The position numbers were made by a program, and so were the translations under genes. Shown here one piece after another: positions 17,026 to 25,650 of a DNA stretch of 45,179 nucleotides. A model generated the notes under the pieces. It had not been told where the DNA came from. It saw nothing but the letters and a program-made list of their open reading frames with translations, and made no database searches. Location of the stretch: contig DVJY01000014.1 of the NCBI GenBank assembly GCA_018716485.1, forward strand, positions 1 through 45,179. The letters run 5' to 3'. The first letter of the stretch is position 1. Each line of letters opens with the position of its first letter. Source of the DNA: Candidatus Scybalocola faecipullorum. GTDB lineage: Bacteria; Bacillota; Clostridia; Lachnospirales; Lachnospiraceae.

Positions 17026-17856
17026 ATGTATCGTGTCATTAAAGCTTTAAACCATAATGCAGTGCTTGCGCTCGAATCCGGTACGAACGCTGAATATTTG
17101 ATCATGGGGAAAGGTATCGGATTCGGGAAAAAGGTCAGCGAACGAATTGAGCCGGGAGAGGACAGTGTGATTTATTCGCTTCAGTCTGTTTCAAAAAGAG
17201 GAAAAGCAAAAGAACTGTTCCAGGAGATAGATGCAAAATATTTGGAAATGGCCAATGCGATTTTAAATGAAGCAGAAAAAGAGTTTGGAAAAATTGACCG
17301 AGAGATTTTGTTCCCGATGGCTGACCACATTGCTTTTGCGGTGAAGCGGATGAAACGGGGAGAGACGATTACCAATCTGCTGACACAGGATATCCGTGTA
17401 CTGTTTTATAAGGAATTTAAAGTGGCTTCGCTCATTCGTGATGTTTTAAGCTGTGAGGAGGGGCTGGAAATTCCTGATGATGAGATTGGCTATGTGGCGC
17501 TTCATGTTCATTCGGCGACGGATGGAGAAAAAGTGTCCAGCGCCATGCAGATTGCGGCGGCGGTCAGAGAATGTGTGACACTGATTGAGCAGGATGCCGG
17601 CCGCTGTATTGATGTACAGACACTGTCTTATAATCGTCTGATGAATCATATTAAATATATGGCTGCACGGGCGGTTCGGGGCGAAAAGCTGAAAGTGAAT
17701 ATGAATCAGTACATACAGCAGGAATTTCCGCGTTCTTATGAAATTGCCGATACGGTATGTGACCATTTTGGAAAGCAGCTGGGGAAGAAACTTCCTGATA
17801 CGGAAATCGGCTATTTGGCAATGCATATTGAACGTGTTTATACTGATGAAGAATAA
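17026..17856 (+). CDS. licT: BglG/LicT-family transcriptional antiterminator
   Basis: A 276-residue regulator with an N-terminal RNA-binding CAT domain (MYRVIKALNHNAVLAL, then GKGIGFGKK, about 1-55) and two PRD domains (about 65-170 and 171-276). The PRD histidines sit at H101, in ALHVHSA, in the HIKY segment and in the final AMHIERV. PTS enzymes phosphorylate these histidines to switch activity. When active it binds the RAT at 14608 and stops termination. It is placed after its target permease rather than before it, but the RAT upstream makes the pairing convincing. Confidence 0.92.
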   Translation: MYRVIKALNHNAVLALESGTNAEYLIMGKGIGFGKKVSERIEPGEDSVIYSLQSVSKRGKAKELFQEIDAKYLEMANAILNEAEKEFGKIDREILFPMADHIAFAVKRMKRGETITNLLTQDIRVLFYKEFKVASLIRDVLSCEEGLEIPDDEIGYVALHVHSATDGEKVSSAMQIAAAVRECVTLIEQDAGRCIDVQTLSYNRLMNHIKYMAARAVRGEKLKVNMNQYIQQEFPRSYEIADTVCDHFGKQLGKKLPDTEIGYLAMHIERVYTDEE

Positions 17857-17868
17857 TTGGAATTACAG

Positions 17869-17898
17869 GGCATCCGGCAGCAGCCGGATGCCTTTTTT
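17869..17898 (+). terminator. Strong intrinsic terminator of the PTS operon
   Basis: GGCATCCGGC-AGCA-GCCGGATGCC followed by TTTTTT: ten perfect GC-rich pairs, a tetraloop and six U residues. Confidence 0.92.
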
Positions 17899-17994
17899 GA
17901 GGTGTGCCCGGCAAGCGGCAAATATTTTACACAGACTTAACCCAATCTGTATGAAGAACTGTTAAGATAATAAAAAAGACAGAGGAGGCGCAGT

Positions 17995-19131
17995 ATGAAA
18001 GAAGAACGCAGACGAACAAGAGCGTCAAAGGTGATTTTTACGGTTATTGCCCTTTTATGTATATTTATTTGTGCTGTTGTACTTTATTTTTTCTCGAATG
18101 ACGGGAGATTTGAGGAAGGCATATTTGGATTTATCAGGGATGTTATTTTTCGTCTGATCGGCGCTGCTGCGGTGGCCGTGGCAGTATGGGGGCTGGTCAG
18201 GCATTTGCAGCGTATTGGAGAAAAAAGATGGCAAACGGCGCTTTACAGATTATTGGCAGTACTGTTAGTCTGTGCGGGCGTCGCGGGAATATTTTTTCTG
18301 ATGCGGGCGCCGATTTTGGATGTTCCCTATTTAAATCAACCGGAAATTAATTATCTCAGAAGTATCATATTTGATTGGGACAGCACAGGAGATTCTTCGT
18401 TTTATTCAATCCGGGGCATGGACAGATACGGCAGATATCACAGTTATACTTTAGATTATAATACATACACAAAAGCGGAAGCAATGCACGAAGAAAACAA
18501 AGGACTGATCGTAAAAGTTTCTTATCTTCCGCATACAAATGTTGTGATGGAACTGACGCTTTTGGAAGGACTTGATGATCAGGCAAAAGCGCTGCTTGAT
18601 GTGAGCGGGGATCTGCCGCATGACTGGAAGCAGTTTCAAATACAAATTATGGGTGAAGTCTACAGAGTGCCGTCTAAAATGTCTGAATTTGAGCGTGCAG
18701 GCTGGGCCTATAAAGATCCCTCAGAAGCCGATGTGATTCTTGGCGCACGGGAGAATCCGGAGAATACACTGACAACATGGGAACATATTGATATGGTCAA
18801 TGAAAACGGACAGGAGATTACGGTGACGGCTATTAATACGACGGACCAGAATCTTCCGGCGCGGCTTTGTACAGCGGGAATTATTGATGTTGACTGCAGC
18901 GGTTTGGATTTTGAAGGATTTGATGTCATTCTGCCGGGAAATATTGTGCTTGGATGGTCAGCAAAAACGGACGTACTCGATGCCTACGGTGAGCCCACAG
19001 AGCAAAGAAACGGCGACTTCGGGACGATGGTTTATAAAATGCCCGGTGTTGAGTTCTTCCATGAAATGACACTGGAATTTGACGATATGGGAATATTATA
19101 CCGGATTGAGATTCAAAATGAGGATCTTTAA
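17995..19131 (+). CDS. Unrecognised membrane-anchored protein, three N-terminal TM segments
   Basis: A 378-residue protein I cannot assign. It starts with a basic stretch (KEERRRTRASK), then hydrophobic segments at about 13-33, 51-69 and 83-103. A soluble domain of about 270 residues follows, rich in Asp, Glu and aromatic residues, and with three TM segments it is probably outside the cell. The C-terminal part (about 290-378) has beta-type repeats such as GFDVILPGNIVLG and a hydrophobic/acidic end. No signal cleavage site or lipobox is clear. It precedes the ADP-ribosylglycohydrolase gene by 64 bases and may share its transcript. GGAGG is well placed before the ATG. Confidence 0.75.
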   Translation: MKEERRRTRASKVIFTVIALLCIFICAVVLYFFSNDGRFEEGIFGFIRDVIFRLIGAAAVAVAVWGLVRHLQRIGEKRWQTALYRLLAVLLVCAGVAGIFFLMRAPILDVPYLNQPEINYLRSIIFDWDSTGDSSFYSIRGMDRYGRYHSYTLDYNTYTKAEAMHEENKGLIVKVSYLPHTNVVMELTLLEGLDDQAKALLDVSGDLPHDWKQFQIQIMGEVYRVPSKMSEFERAGWAYKDPSEADVILGARENPENTLTTWEHIDMVNENGQEITVTAINTTDQNLPARLCTAGIIDVDCSGLDFEGFDVILPGNIVLGWSAKTDVLDAYGEPTEQRNGDFGTMVYKMPGVEFFHEMTLEFDDMGILYRIEIQNEDL

Positions 19132-19195
19132 TACAGCCTGCCTTGCATATACAACCTTTTGATAGTAAAATTAAGAAGACAAGGAGGAGATAGGT

Positions 19196-20350
19196 ATGAC
19201 ATTAAAACAAGATCAAATTCGGGGCTGTCTGTTTGGCGGGGCAGTCGGCGATGCGCTGGGTTACCCGGTAGAATTTATGAGAGAGAAAAAAATTTTCAGA
19301 ACATACGGAAGCAAAGGGATTTGCGCCTACGATCCGGATCCGTACAGCGACGGACAGGCGCTGATTTCAGATGATACGCAGATGGTGTTATTTACGGCCA
19401 ACGGGCTGCTGAATGCACAGACGCAAAATAGTTTGGACGGTACACAGACACCGGCAAGGGTATATATCCAGAAAGCGTATCAGGACTGGCTCATAACGCA
19501 GGAAACAATTTTTGAACGGCGGTCAAAAATGGCTGACACATGGAAAAAATGTACATGGCTGGCAGACGTCCCGGAATTGTATGAACGCAGGGCGCCGGGA
19601 ACTACATGCCTGAACGCGCTCAAAGAGCAGTATCGGATGAACTCTGTCAAAGATGACTATGTGAAGATGCCGGTCAATACAAGTAAAGGATGCGGCGGTG
19701 TGATGCGTGCTGCGCCGATGGGGCTTGTAGCGTTTGATGATATTCGGATGGCAGATTATGAGGGGGCTCAGGCGGCGGCCATTACCCACGGACATTCTCT
19801 GGGATATATGCCGGCGGCGGTGCTGACACATATCATTCAGCGCATTGTTTTCCCTGAAGATGAAAAACAGACATTAAAGCAGATGATCATTGAGGCGGAG
19901 GATACGGTTAAAGAAATATTTGCGGGAGATGATCATTTAAATACACTGATTAATATCATTGATCTTGCTGTTGATCTTTCTGAAAATACGGACAGCGATC
20001 TTGCCAATATCCGGCGCCTCGGTGAAGGCTGGGTTGCTGAAGAAGCACTGGGGATTGCGCTGTACTGCAGTCTCAAATATCAAAATGATTTTTCAGCGGC
20101 GGTGACCGTGTCTGTCAATCACAATGGAGACAGTGATTCCACCGGCGCGATCACAGGCAATATTGTGGGCGCGCTGCTTGGCTACAGTCAGATTGATGAT
20201 TCGTGGAAGCAGCATCTGGAACTTGACAGTGTGATTTTGGAAATGGCCGATGATCTTGCAAAAGGGTGTCCAAAGGTTAAAGACGGCTGTATCGAAGATA
20301 AGGAATGGCGCAGAAAGTATATAGATGCTCAGTGGAAAGCGGAGGTGTAA
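19196..20350 (+). CDS. ADP-ribosylglycohydrolase (DraG family)
   Basis: A 384-residue hydrolase of the DraG/ARH fold. It shows the family motifs [13 protein letters not shown] (15-27), DDTQM with D59, D60 and T61 for the dinuclear Mg/Mn site, the [10 protein letters not shown] loop, and the C-terminal [13 protein letters not shown] carrying the remaining Asp ligands. Members remove ADP-ribose from Arg, Ser, nucleic acids or free derivatives. GGAGG precedes the ATG by 8 bases. Only 2 bases separate it from a macrodomain gene, so both probably act on the same ADP-ribosyl product. No ADP-ribosyltransferase is visible in the window. Confidence 0.9.
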   Translation: MTLKQDQIRGCLFGGAVGDALGYPVEFMREKKIFRTYGSKGICAYDPDPYSDGQALISDDTQMVLFTANGLLNAQTQNSLDGTQTPARVYIQKAYQDWLITQETIFERRSKMADTWKKCTWLADVPELYERRAPGTTCLNALKEQYRMNSVKDDYVKMPVNTSKGCGGVMRAAPMGLVAFDDIRMADYEGAQAAAITHGHSLGYMPAAVLTHIIQRIVFPEDEKQTLKQMIIEAEDTVKEIFAGDDHLNTLINIIDLAVDLSENTDSDLANIRRLGEGWVAEEALGIALYCSLKYQNDFSAAVTVSVNHNGDSDSTGAITGNIVGALLGYSQIDDSWKQHLELDSVILEMADDLAKGCPKVKDGCIEDKEWRRKYIDAQWKAEV

Positions 20351-20352
20351 GC

Positions 20353-20877
20353 GTGTCAGCAAACTCGGTTATATTCAGAGCGGTTCGGGGAGATATTACA
20401 AAGATTAAAGATGTGGAGGCTATTGTGAATGCGGCAAATACGACCTTGCTTGGCGGCGGCGGTGTGGACGGCGCCATTCATAGGGCGGCAGGCCCGCAGC
20501 TGCTTGAAGCGTGCAGGAAATTTAACGGCTGCCCGACAGGTGAGGCACGGATTACATTGGCCTATCAGCTGCCGTGCCGGTTTGTCATACATACGCCGGG
20601 GCCTGTATGGCGGGGCGGAAATCATCATGAGCGGGAACTGCTGGCTTCCTGTTATCGCTCATCTTTGGAACTGGCTGTAAAATATGAAATACGGTCAATC
20701 GCCTTTCCGTCGATTTCTACAGGTGTGTACAGTTTCCCGGTCAAAGAGGCGGCAAAAATTGCGGTTGAAACGGCCAAAACCTTTGCGGCGCAGCATCCGG
20801 GCGCATTGGATTTGATTGAATGGGTGCTGTTTGACGACCGGACATGGGAAGCGTATGAGAGCGCCCTTGCGGTATAG
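20353..20877 (+). CDS. Macrodomain protein (ADP-ribose binding or deacylase)
   Basis: A 174-residue single macrodomain. The ADP-ribose-binding motifs are [34 protein letters not shown], and [14 protein letters not shown]. This MacroD/YmdB-like type hydrolyses O-acetyl-ADP-ribose or removes ADP-ribose from acidic residues. The start is the GTG at 20353, because GGAGG ends 7 bases before it inside the preceding gene and the longer frame from 20305 overlaps the hydrolase gene without a site. It is translationally coupled with the DraG-type enzyme. Confidence 0.9.
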   Translation: MSANSVIFRAVRGDITKIKDVEAIVNAANTTLLGGGGVDGAIHRAAGPQLLEACRKFNGCPTGEARITLAYQLPCRFVIHTPGPVWRGGNHHERELLASCYRSSLELAVKYEIRSIAFPSISTGVYSFPVKEAAKIAVETAKTFAAQHPGALDLIEWVLFDDRTWEAYESALAV

Positions 20878-20895
20878 AATCGGATATCGTAAAAG

Positions 20896-20931
20896 AAACA
20901 GGTGCAGCCTGCGGGCTGCACCTGTTTTAGA
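20896..20931. terminator. Bidirectional intrinsic terminator
   Basis: A 14-pair perfect stem (896-909 with 914-927) around TGCG with A-run on one side and TTTT on the other. It serves both the macrodomain gene and the convergent TIM-barrel gene. Confidence 0.9.
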
Positions 20932-20944
20932 ATCGTAAATAAAT

Positions 20945-21724
20945 TTATTTATTATAATATTTGGCAACAAATGCTTTGGTGACTTCCGCTGCTTTTTTGA
21001 TGTTTTCTTCGTGATCCATCGCATAGTATTCCGGCCGGAATTCTTCGATGGTGCAGACGCCGTCAAATCCGATCTCATTGAGGGCGGCAGCAATGCCGGC
21101 ATGATCCACAACACCTTCTTCAGGCCAAAGCCGTTTGTCGTCGCCGCAGGAACCGATCGGGAGATCTTCGCAGTCGTTGAGATGATAAACGAAGATTTTT
21201 TTCGGATCTGCTTTTCTTAACGCCTCAAGGCTGGAACCCATTTCGTGAAAATGAAACGTATCCAAAGTGATGCCCACATTCGGAAGATCAACTTCTTCCA
21301 CCACTTCGTAGGCTGTCTGGAACTGATTGATCGAGCATGTAGGAACGCCGCAGAATTCAAGGGATATGCGGATATCCGGCCCCATCTTTTCAGCAATATA
21401 GCGCAGTCTTGAAGCCGCTTCTTTTTTAATATCGCTGACAGACTTATCCAACCCCACATTAAACGACGGTACAGCAATCAGCATCTTCATGCCGATAGCT
21501 TCACATACTTTTTTGATCCAGTCAAGATGCCAGTCCATGGCCAGCGTCTGGAAAGGATTCAGCTGATTGAAATATTCCAGTGTGTTGTAAGCCCATGGGT
21601 TAATACGGTGATTTTTAAACCATTCCCCCAATTCTTCCAGTGTATGCCCCTCTTGAATATACTTTGCAATGCAGTCATAGCGGATTTCAAAATAATCGAA
21701 CCCGTATTTTTCGCACATCTCCAA
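20945..21724 (-). CDS. Sugar phosphate isomerase/epimerase-like TIM-barrel protein (start uncertain)
   Basis: A protein of about 259 residues of the xylose isomerase-like TIM-barrel superfamily. Metal-ligand positions are visible in SLEFCG, LDTFHFH, YHLNDCEDLP and CTIEEFRP. The first clear block is LEMCEKYGFDYFEIR, which corresponds to helix 1 and strand 2, so strand 1 appears to be missing. The TTG at 21724 or ATG at 21718 are the only usual starts. The frame stays open upstream to about 21786 and contains CTG and ATT codons, so an unusual start or a lost N-terminus is possible. It is monocistronic and not near the cluster at 2816. Confidence 0.75.
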   Translation of the reverse strand: MEMCEKYGFDYFEIRYDCIAKYIQEGHTLEELGEWFKNHRINPWAYNTLEYFNQLNPFQTLAMDWHLDWIKKVCEAIGMKMLIAVPSFNVGLDKSVSDIKKEAASRLRYIAEKMGPDIRISLEFCGVPTCSINQFQTAYEVVEEVDLPNVGITLDTFHFHEMGSSLEALRKADPKKIFVYHLNDCEDLPIGSCGDDKRLWPEEGVVDHAGIAAALNEIGFDGVCTIEEFRPEYYAMDHEENIKKAAEVTKAFVAKYYNK

Positions 21725-21730
21725 ATCTGA

Positions 21731-21785
21731 AAATATTAATCTTTTAATATTTGACAGTGAAAATGCAGAGCCATTGCGGTATAAT
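21731..21785 (+). promoter_or_regulatory. Divergent promoter region with 9-bp inverted repeat
   Basis: AAATATTAA-TCTT-TTAATATTT (21731-21752) is a perfect inverted repeat beside the start of the reverse-strand TIM-barrel gene. For the forward operon TATAAT lies at 21780-21785 with GTGAAA 17 bases upstream. The obvious TTGACA at 21751 is 23 bases away. The repeat may be an operator shared by both directions. Confidence 0.4.
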
Positions 21786-21818
21786 CAAAGTACAGTAAAG
21801 ATGGTTCAGGAGGGTACA

Positions 21819-22289
21819 ATGAAGATTTTAAAAATCAGAGAACATAGAGAGTTTGTTAAAGAGGCTGCCGCATGGTTTCATAAGCATTGGGGCATTCCAA
21901 AGGAAGCTTATATGGAAAGTATGGAGCAATGTGTGAGCCGCAGCGGCGGTGTTCCGCAGTGGTATATGATGATGGAAGATGGCCGGATCATCGGCGGTGT
22001 GGGCGTGATTGAAAATGATTTCCATGACCGCAAAGATCTGGCGCCTAATGTCTGCGCGCTGTATGTAGAAGAAGACTTTCGGTGCCGGGGCATTGCCGGC
22101 GTGCTGCTGCGCTTTGTCTGTGACGATATGGCGGATTTTGGCATAGACACACTTTATCTTATTACAGATCACACATCATTTTATGAAAGATATGGGTGGT
22201 CATTTTTATGTATGGTTCAGGGCGATGGGGAACCGGAACCGACGAGAATGTATGTGCACACAACTGATGAAAAGAGGCGGCACATATGA
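21819..22289 (+). CDS. GNAT family N-acetyltransferase
   Basis: A 156-residue acetyltransferase with the acetyl-CoA loop FRCRGIAGVLL and the end motif FYERYGWSFL. GGAGGG lies 5 bases before the ATG at 21819, which excludes the longer frame from 21774. Its stop overlaps the UvrA-like start by four bases (ATGA type), so the two are translationally coupled. The substrate is unknown. Given its UvrA-like neighbour, an antibiotic or other small molecule is one option. Confidence 0.85.
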   Translation: MKILKIREHREFVKEAAAWFHKHWGIPKEAYMESMEQCVSRSGGVPQWYMMMEDGRIIGGVGVIENDFHDRKDLAPNVCALYVEEDFRCRGIAGVLLRFVCDDMADFGIDTLYLITDHTSFYERYGWSFLCMVQGDGEPEPTRMYVHTTDEKRRHI

Positions 22290-24763
22290 TTCAGAAAATA
22301 AAAATTCGCGGGGCCCGCGTCCATAATCTTAAAAATATTGATGTGGACGTGCCGTTAAATCAGATTGTAGGCATTGCCGGTGTCTCAGGCTCCGGGAAAT
22401 CCTCCCTTGCCTTAGGTGTTTTGTATGCCGAAGGATCACGAAGGTATTTGGACTCATTGTCAACGTATACGCGTCGGCGGATGACACAGGCAGCCAAAGC
22501 GCAGGTCGATGAAGTTTTATATGTGCCTGCCGCACTGGCGCTGCATCAGCGGCCGGGCGTGCCGGGGATACGGAGCACTTTCGGTACGGGCACGGAACTG
22601 TTAAACAGTCTGAGGCTGATGTTTTCAAGATTGGCTAGCCACCGCTGCCCCAATGGACATGCGATGGCTCCGACTTTGGCTGTGGCAGCCGGTCATGAAC
22701 TGACATGTCCTGTCTGCAAAGAAAAATTTTATGCCCCGTCGGCGGAAGAACTGGCATTTAACAGCCAAGGCGCCTGCCCTGTGTGCGACGGTACAGGCGT
22801 TGTCTGGACAGTGGATGAGTCCACGCTTGTGCCCGATGAATCACTGACGATTGATGAGGGCGCTGTCGCGCCGTGGAATTCACTGATGTGGTCTTTGATG
22901 ACCGATGTCTGCCGGGCAATGGGCGTGCGCACCGATGTGCCTTTTAAAGCATTGACAGCGCAGGAAAAGGATATTGTTTTTCATGGCCCGGCCGAAAAAA
23001 AGCACATTTTTTATAAACCGAAAAATTCCAGTCAGGCCGGCGAGCTGGATTTTACATATTTCAATGCGGTTTATACGGTGGAAAATGCTTTGGCTAAAGT
23101 CAAAGATGAAAAGGGAATGAAACGGGTAGAGAAATTTTTAAAGCGGGATGTCTGCCCGGACTGCGGCGGCACGCGGCTTTCCAAGCGGGCCAGAGAGCCG
23201 AAGCTTGACGGCTCAGGTCTTGATGACGTATGCCGGATGACGCTTTCAGACCTTGTCCGCTGGGTGAAAGATGTGCCGGTCTCGCTGCCGGAAGAAATGC
23301 GGCCGATGGCGCAGAGTATCTGTGAATCATTTCAGACAGCAGCGCGCCGGCTGATGGATCTGGGATTGGGTTATCTGACCATTGACCGGGCGTCGGCCAC
23401 ATTGTCGACCGGGGAGCGGCAGCGGATGCAGCTTGCCCGTGCGGTACGCAACCGGACGACCGGTGTGCTTTATGTGCTTGACGAGCCGTCAATCGGCCTC
23501 CATCCGGCCAATATTGCCGGGCTGACCGGTGTGATGCACGATTTGATCAATGACGGCAATTCTGTCGTACTTGTTGATCATGATACACAGATTCTCGCTC
23601 AGGCCGACTGGCTGATTGAGATGGGCCCTGAGGCTGGCGCCGGCGGCGGCAGGGTGATCGCCGAGGGAACGCCGGCAGAAGTGTCATGTAATCCGGCATC
23701 GCAGATCGGCCCGTTTCTTTCAGGCAAAGCGTCGGTATGTCAAAGCAAACGGACCGATAAAGCGGCCATATTTGACGAAGGCAGCATTCATTTGTCCACA
23801 GGGGCGATTCATACGGTGAAGCCTTTGGAGGCAGATATTCCAAAAGGAAAGCTGACCGTGATCACCGGCGTGTCCGGTTCGGGAAAAACGACTTTAGTTT
23901 TGGAAAGTCTTGTGCCCGGACTTGATGCGGTAATCCATGGAAAGAAGCTGCCTGAACATGTACGGGATGTTGCAGCTGACGGCATCAGTCAGGTCAAGCT
24001 GATCGACGCGACGCCGATCGGCATTAATGTCCGTTCCACGGTGGCCACCTATGCCAATGTTCATGATGAACTGAGAAAAATATTTGCAAAAACGCCGGAG
24101 GCTAAAAAGCTGGGATATAAGGCCGGGGATTTTTCCTACAATACAGGGAAGCTGCGCTGTCCCGTCTGTGACGGCACCGGCGAGATCAGTCTGGATGTTC
24201 AGTTTCTGCCGGATGTGGAGATCCCATGCCCGCAGTGCCGCGGCGCCCGTTATTCCAAAGAGGCGGCCCGGGTGCATTATGAGGATAAATCCGGATGTAC
24301 ATATACACTTCCCGAGCTGATGGCAATGGATATCCATACAGCGCTTAAAGCGTGCAAAGATATGAAACTTGTGCGTCAGCGTCTTCAGGTACTTGAGGAT
24401 TTGGGACTTGGCTATCTGACACTGGGTGAGGAAACGCCCAGTCTTTCCGGCGGCGAGGCTCAGCGTTTGAAGCTTGCCAGCGAGATGGGGAAAATGCAGT
24501 CAGATACCGTATTTGTTTTTGACGAGCCGACCATTGGCCTCCATCCTTTGGATGTTCAGACACTGCTTGATGTGTTCCGCACGCTGATCGATCACGGCGC
24601 AACGGTGATTGTCATCGAACATGATCTGGATGTGATCCGAAATGCGGATTATATGATTGATATGGGGCCGGGCGGCGGCGAGGAAGGCGGCATGATCGTT
24701 GCCGCGGGAACACCGGAGGATGTTAAAAACAATCCGGACAGCTGTACGGGAAAATTTATATAG
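22286..24763 (+). CDS. UvrA-like ABC ATPase (short UvrA paralogue)
   Basis: An 825-residue double ABC ATPase of the UvrA family. Walker A motifs are GVSGSGKSS (32-40) and GVSGSGKTTL in the second half. ABC signatures are LSTGERQRM and LSGGEAQRLKL, each followed by DEPSIGLHP or DEPTIGLHP. Zinc cysteine pairs occur as CPVC/CPVCDGTG and CPVC/CPQC. It is over 100 residues shorter than housekeeping UvrA and is probably a paralogue lacking full UvrB-binding parts, like proteins linked to resistance against DNA-binding drugs. It is the second gene of a five-gene operon. Confidence 0.9.
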   Translation: MIQKIKIRGARVHNLKNIDVDVPLNQIVGIAGVSGSGKSSLALGVLYAEGSRRYLDSLSTYTRRRMTQAAKAQVDEVLYVPAALALHQRPGVPGIRSTFGTGTELLNSLRLMFSRLASHRCPNGHAMAPTLAVAAGHELTCPVCKEKFYAPSAEELAFNSQGACPVCDGTGVVWTVDESTLVPDESLTIDEGAVAPWNSLMWSLMTDVCRAMGVRTDVPFKALTAQEKDIVFHGPAEKKHIFYKPKNSSQAGELDFTYFNAVYTVENALAKVKDEKGMKRVEKFLKRDVCPDCGGTRLSKRAREPKLDGSGLDDVCRMTLSDLVRWVKDVPVSLPEEMRPMAQSICESFQTAARRLMDLGLGYLTIDRASATLSTGERQRMQLARAVRNRTTGVLYVLDEPSIGLHPANIAGLTGVMHDLINDGNSVVLVDHDTQILAQADWLIEMGPEAGAGGGRVIAEGTPAEVSCNPASQIGPFLSGKASVCQSKRTDKAAIFDEGSIHLSTGAIHTVKPLEADIPKGKLTVITGVSGSGKTTLVLESLVPGLDAVIHGKKLPEHVRDVAADGISQVKLIDATPIGINVRSTVATYANVHDELRKIFAKTPEAKKLGYKAGDFSYNTGKLRCPVCDGTGEISLDVQFLPDVEIPCPQCRGARYSKEAARVHYEDKSGCTYTLPELMAMDIHTALKACKDMKLVRQRLQVLEDLGLGYLTLGEETPSLSGGEAQRLKLASEMGKMQSDTVFVFDEPTIGLHPLDVQTLLDVFRTLIDHGATVIVIEHDLDVIRNADYMIDMGPGGGEEGGMIVAAGTPEDVKNNPDSCTGKFI

Positions 24764-24788
24764 GCGCAGGGAAACGGAGGCGGATACA

Positions 24789-25634
24789 TTGACAAAAGAA
24801 CATACGGCAGAATGTATGAATATATTAGGTGAATTTTGCGGCATAAGAGACGTGCCCGAGCTGACGCCGGAGGCGCTTAAACGGCGCTGCGGGATCAGGC
24901 AGGCCGATGTGATGGTATTGTTTGGAGGCAGTATTTTGTGCGGAGGCGATGTGCTGGCGGCTGCAATGAAAGAGCATGTTGCTAAAAAATATGTGATTGT
25001 CGGCGGCGCCGGCCATACAACAGAAACTTTAAGAGTAAAAATGCACGAGGCATTTCCTGAAATTGAAACCGGCGGCCTGCCGGAAGCGAAAGTATTTGAA
25101 AAGTATATTGCATACCGGTACGGCCTGCATGCCGATTTTTTAGAATGCCGTTCCACAAACTGCGGAAATAATATTACATATCTTCTGGATTTGCTGAAAG
25201 AAAACCGTATCACTTTTCAAAATATGATTCTGACTCAGGATGCCTCGATGCAGCGCCGCATGGATGCCGGACTCAGAAAATATATGCCGGAGCTGACAAT
25301 CATTAATTTTTCCGCCTATAAGGCGAAAGTTACAGTGGCTCCCAAGGCAGAGACAGTGGTTTCAGACGGGTCACGGGCGGAAGGACTGGAAGGTCTGCGC
25401 TATGAAAAAGATATATGGGGCATGTGGGATATAGAGAGGTATTTGACATTGCTGATGGGAGAAATCCCGAGGCTGTCCGATGATGAGAACGGCTACGGGC
25501 CTAAAGGCAAAGATTATATTGCCCATGTTGATATACCGGAGAAAGTTGAGCAGGCATTTTTGGAATTAAAACAAGTGTATGGTTCAATGGTACGTGAAGC
25601 AAATCCCCGGTTTGCTTCATCAAAAGCATTTTAG
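24789..25634 (+). CDS. YdcF/DUF218-like protein
   Basis: A 281-residue protein resembling the ElyC/SanA/YdcF (DUF218) family: a Rossmann-like start ADVMVLFGGSILCGGDVLAA, then KKYVIVGGAGHTTETLR, ECRSTNCGNNI and MILTQDASMQRRM. E. coli YdcF binds S-adenosylmethionine, but no reaction is known. The start is the TTG at 24789, because GGAGG ends 8 bases upstream, whereas the longer frame (24699) overlaps the previous gene. It lies between the UvrA-like gene and the AmmeMemoRadiSam genes. Confidence 0.8.
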   Translation: MTKEHTAECMNILGEFCGIRDVPELTPEALKRRCGIRQADVMVLFGGSILCGGDVLAAAMKEHVAKKYVIVGGAGHTTETLRVKMHEAFPEIETGGLPEAKVFEKYIAYRYGLHADFLECRSTNCGNNITYLLDLLKENRITFQNMILTQDASMQRRMDAGLRKYMPELTIINFSAYKAKVTVAPKAETVVSDGSRAEGLEGLRYEKDIWGMWDIERYLTLLMGEIPRLSDDENGYGPKGKDYIAHVDIPEKVEQAFLELKQVYGSMVREANPRFASSKAF

Positions 25635-25650
25635 TATAGGAGGGATGACC

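Noticed and set aside
21751-21785. TTGACA and TATAAT as a normal promoter
   Set aside because: The spacing is 23 bases, too long for the vegetative sigma factor; GTGAAA at 17 bases is a better, though weak, -35.
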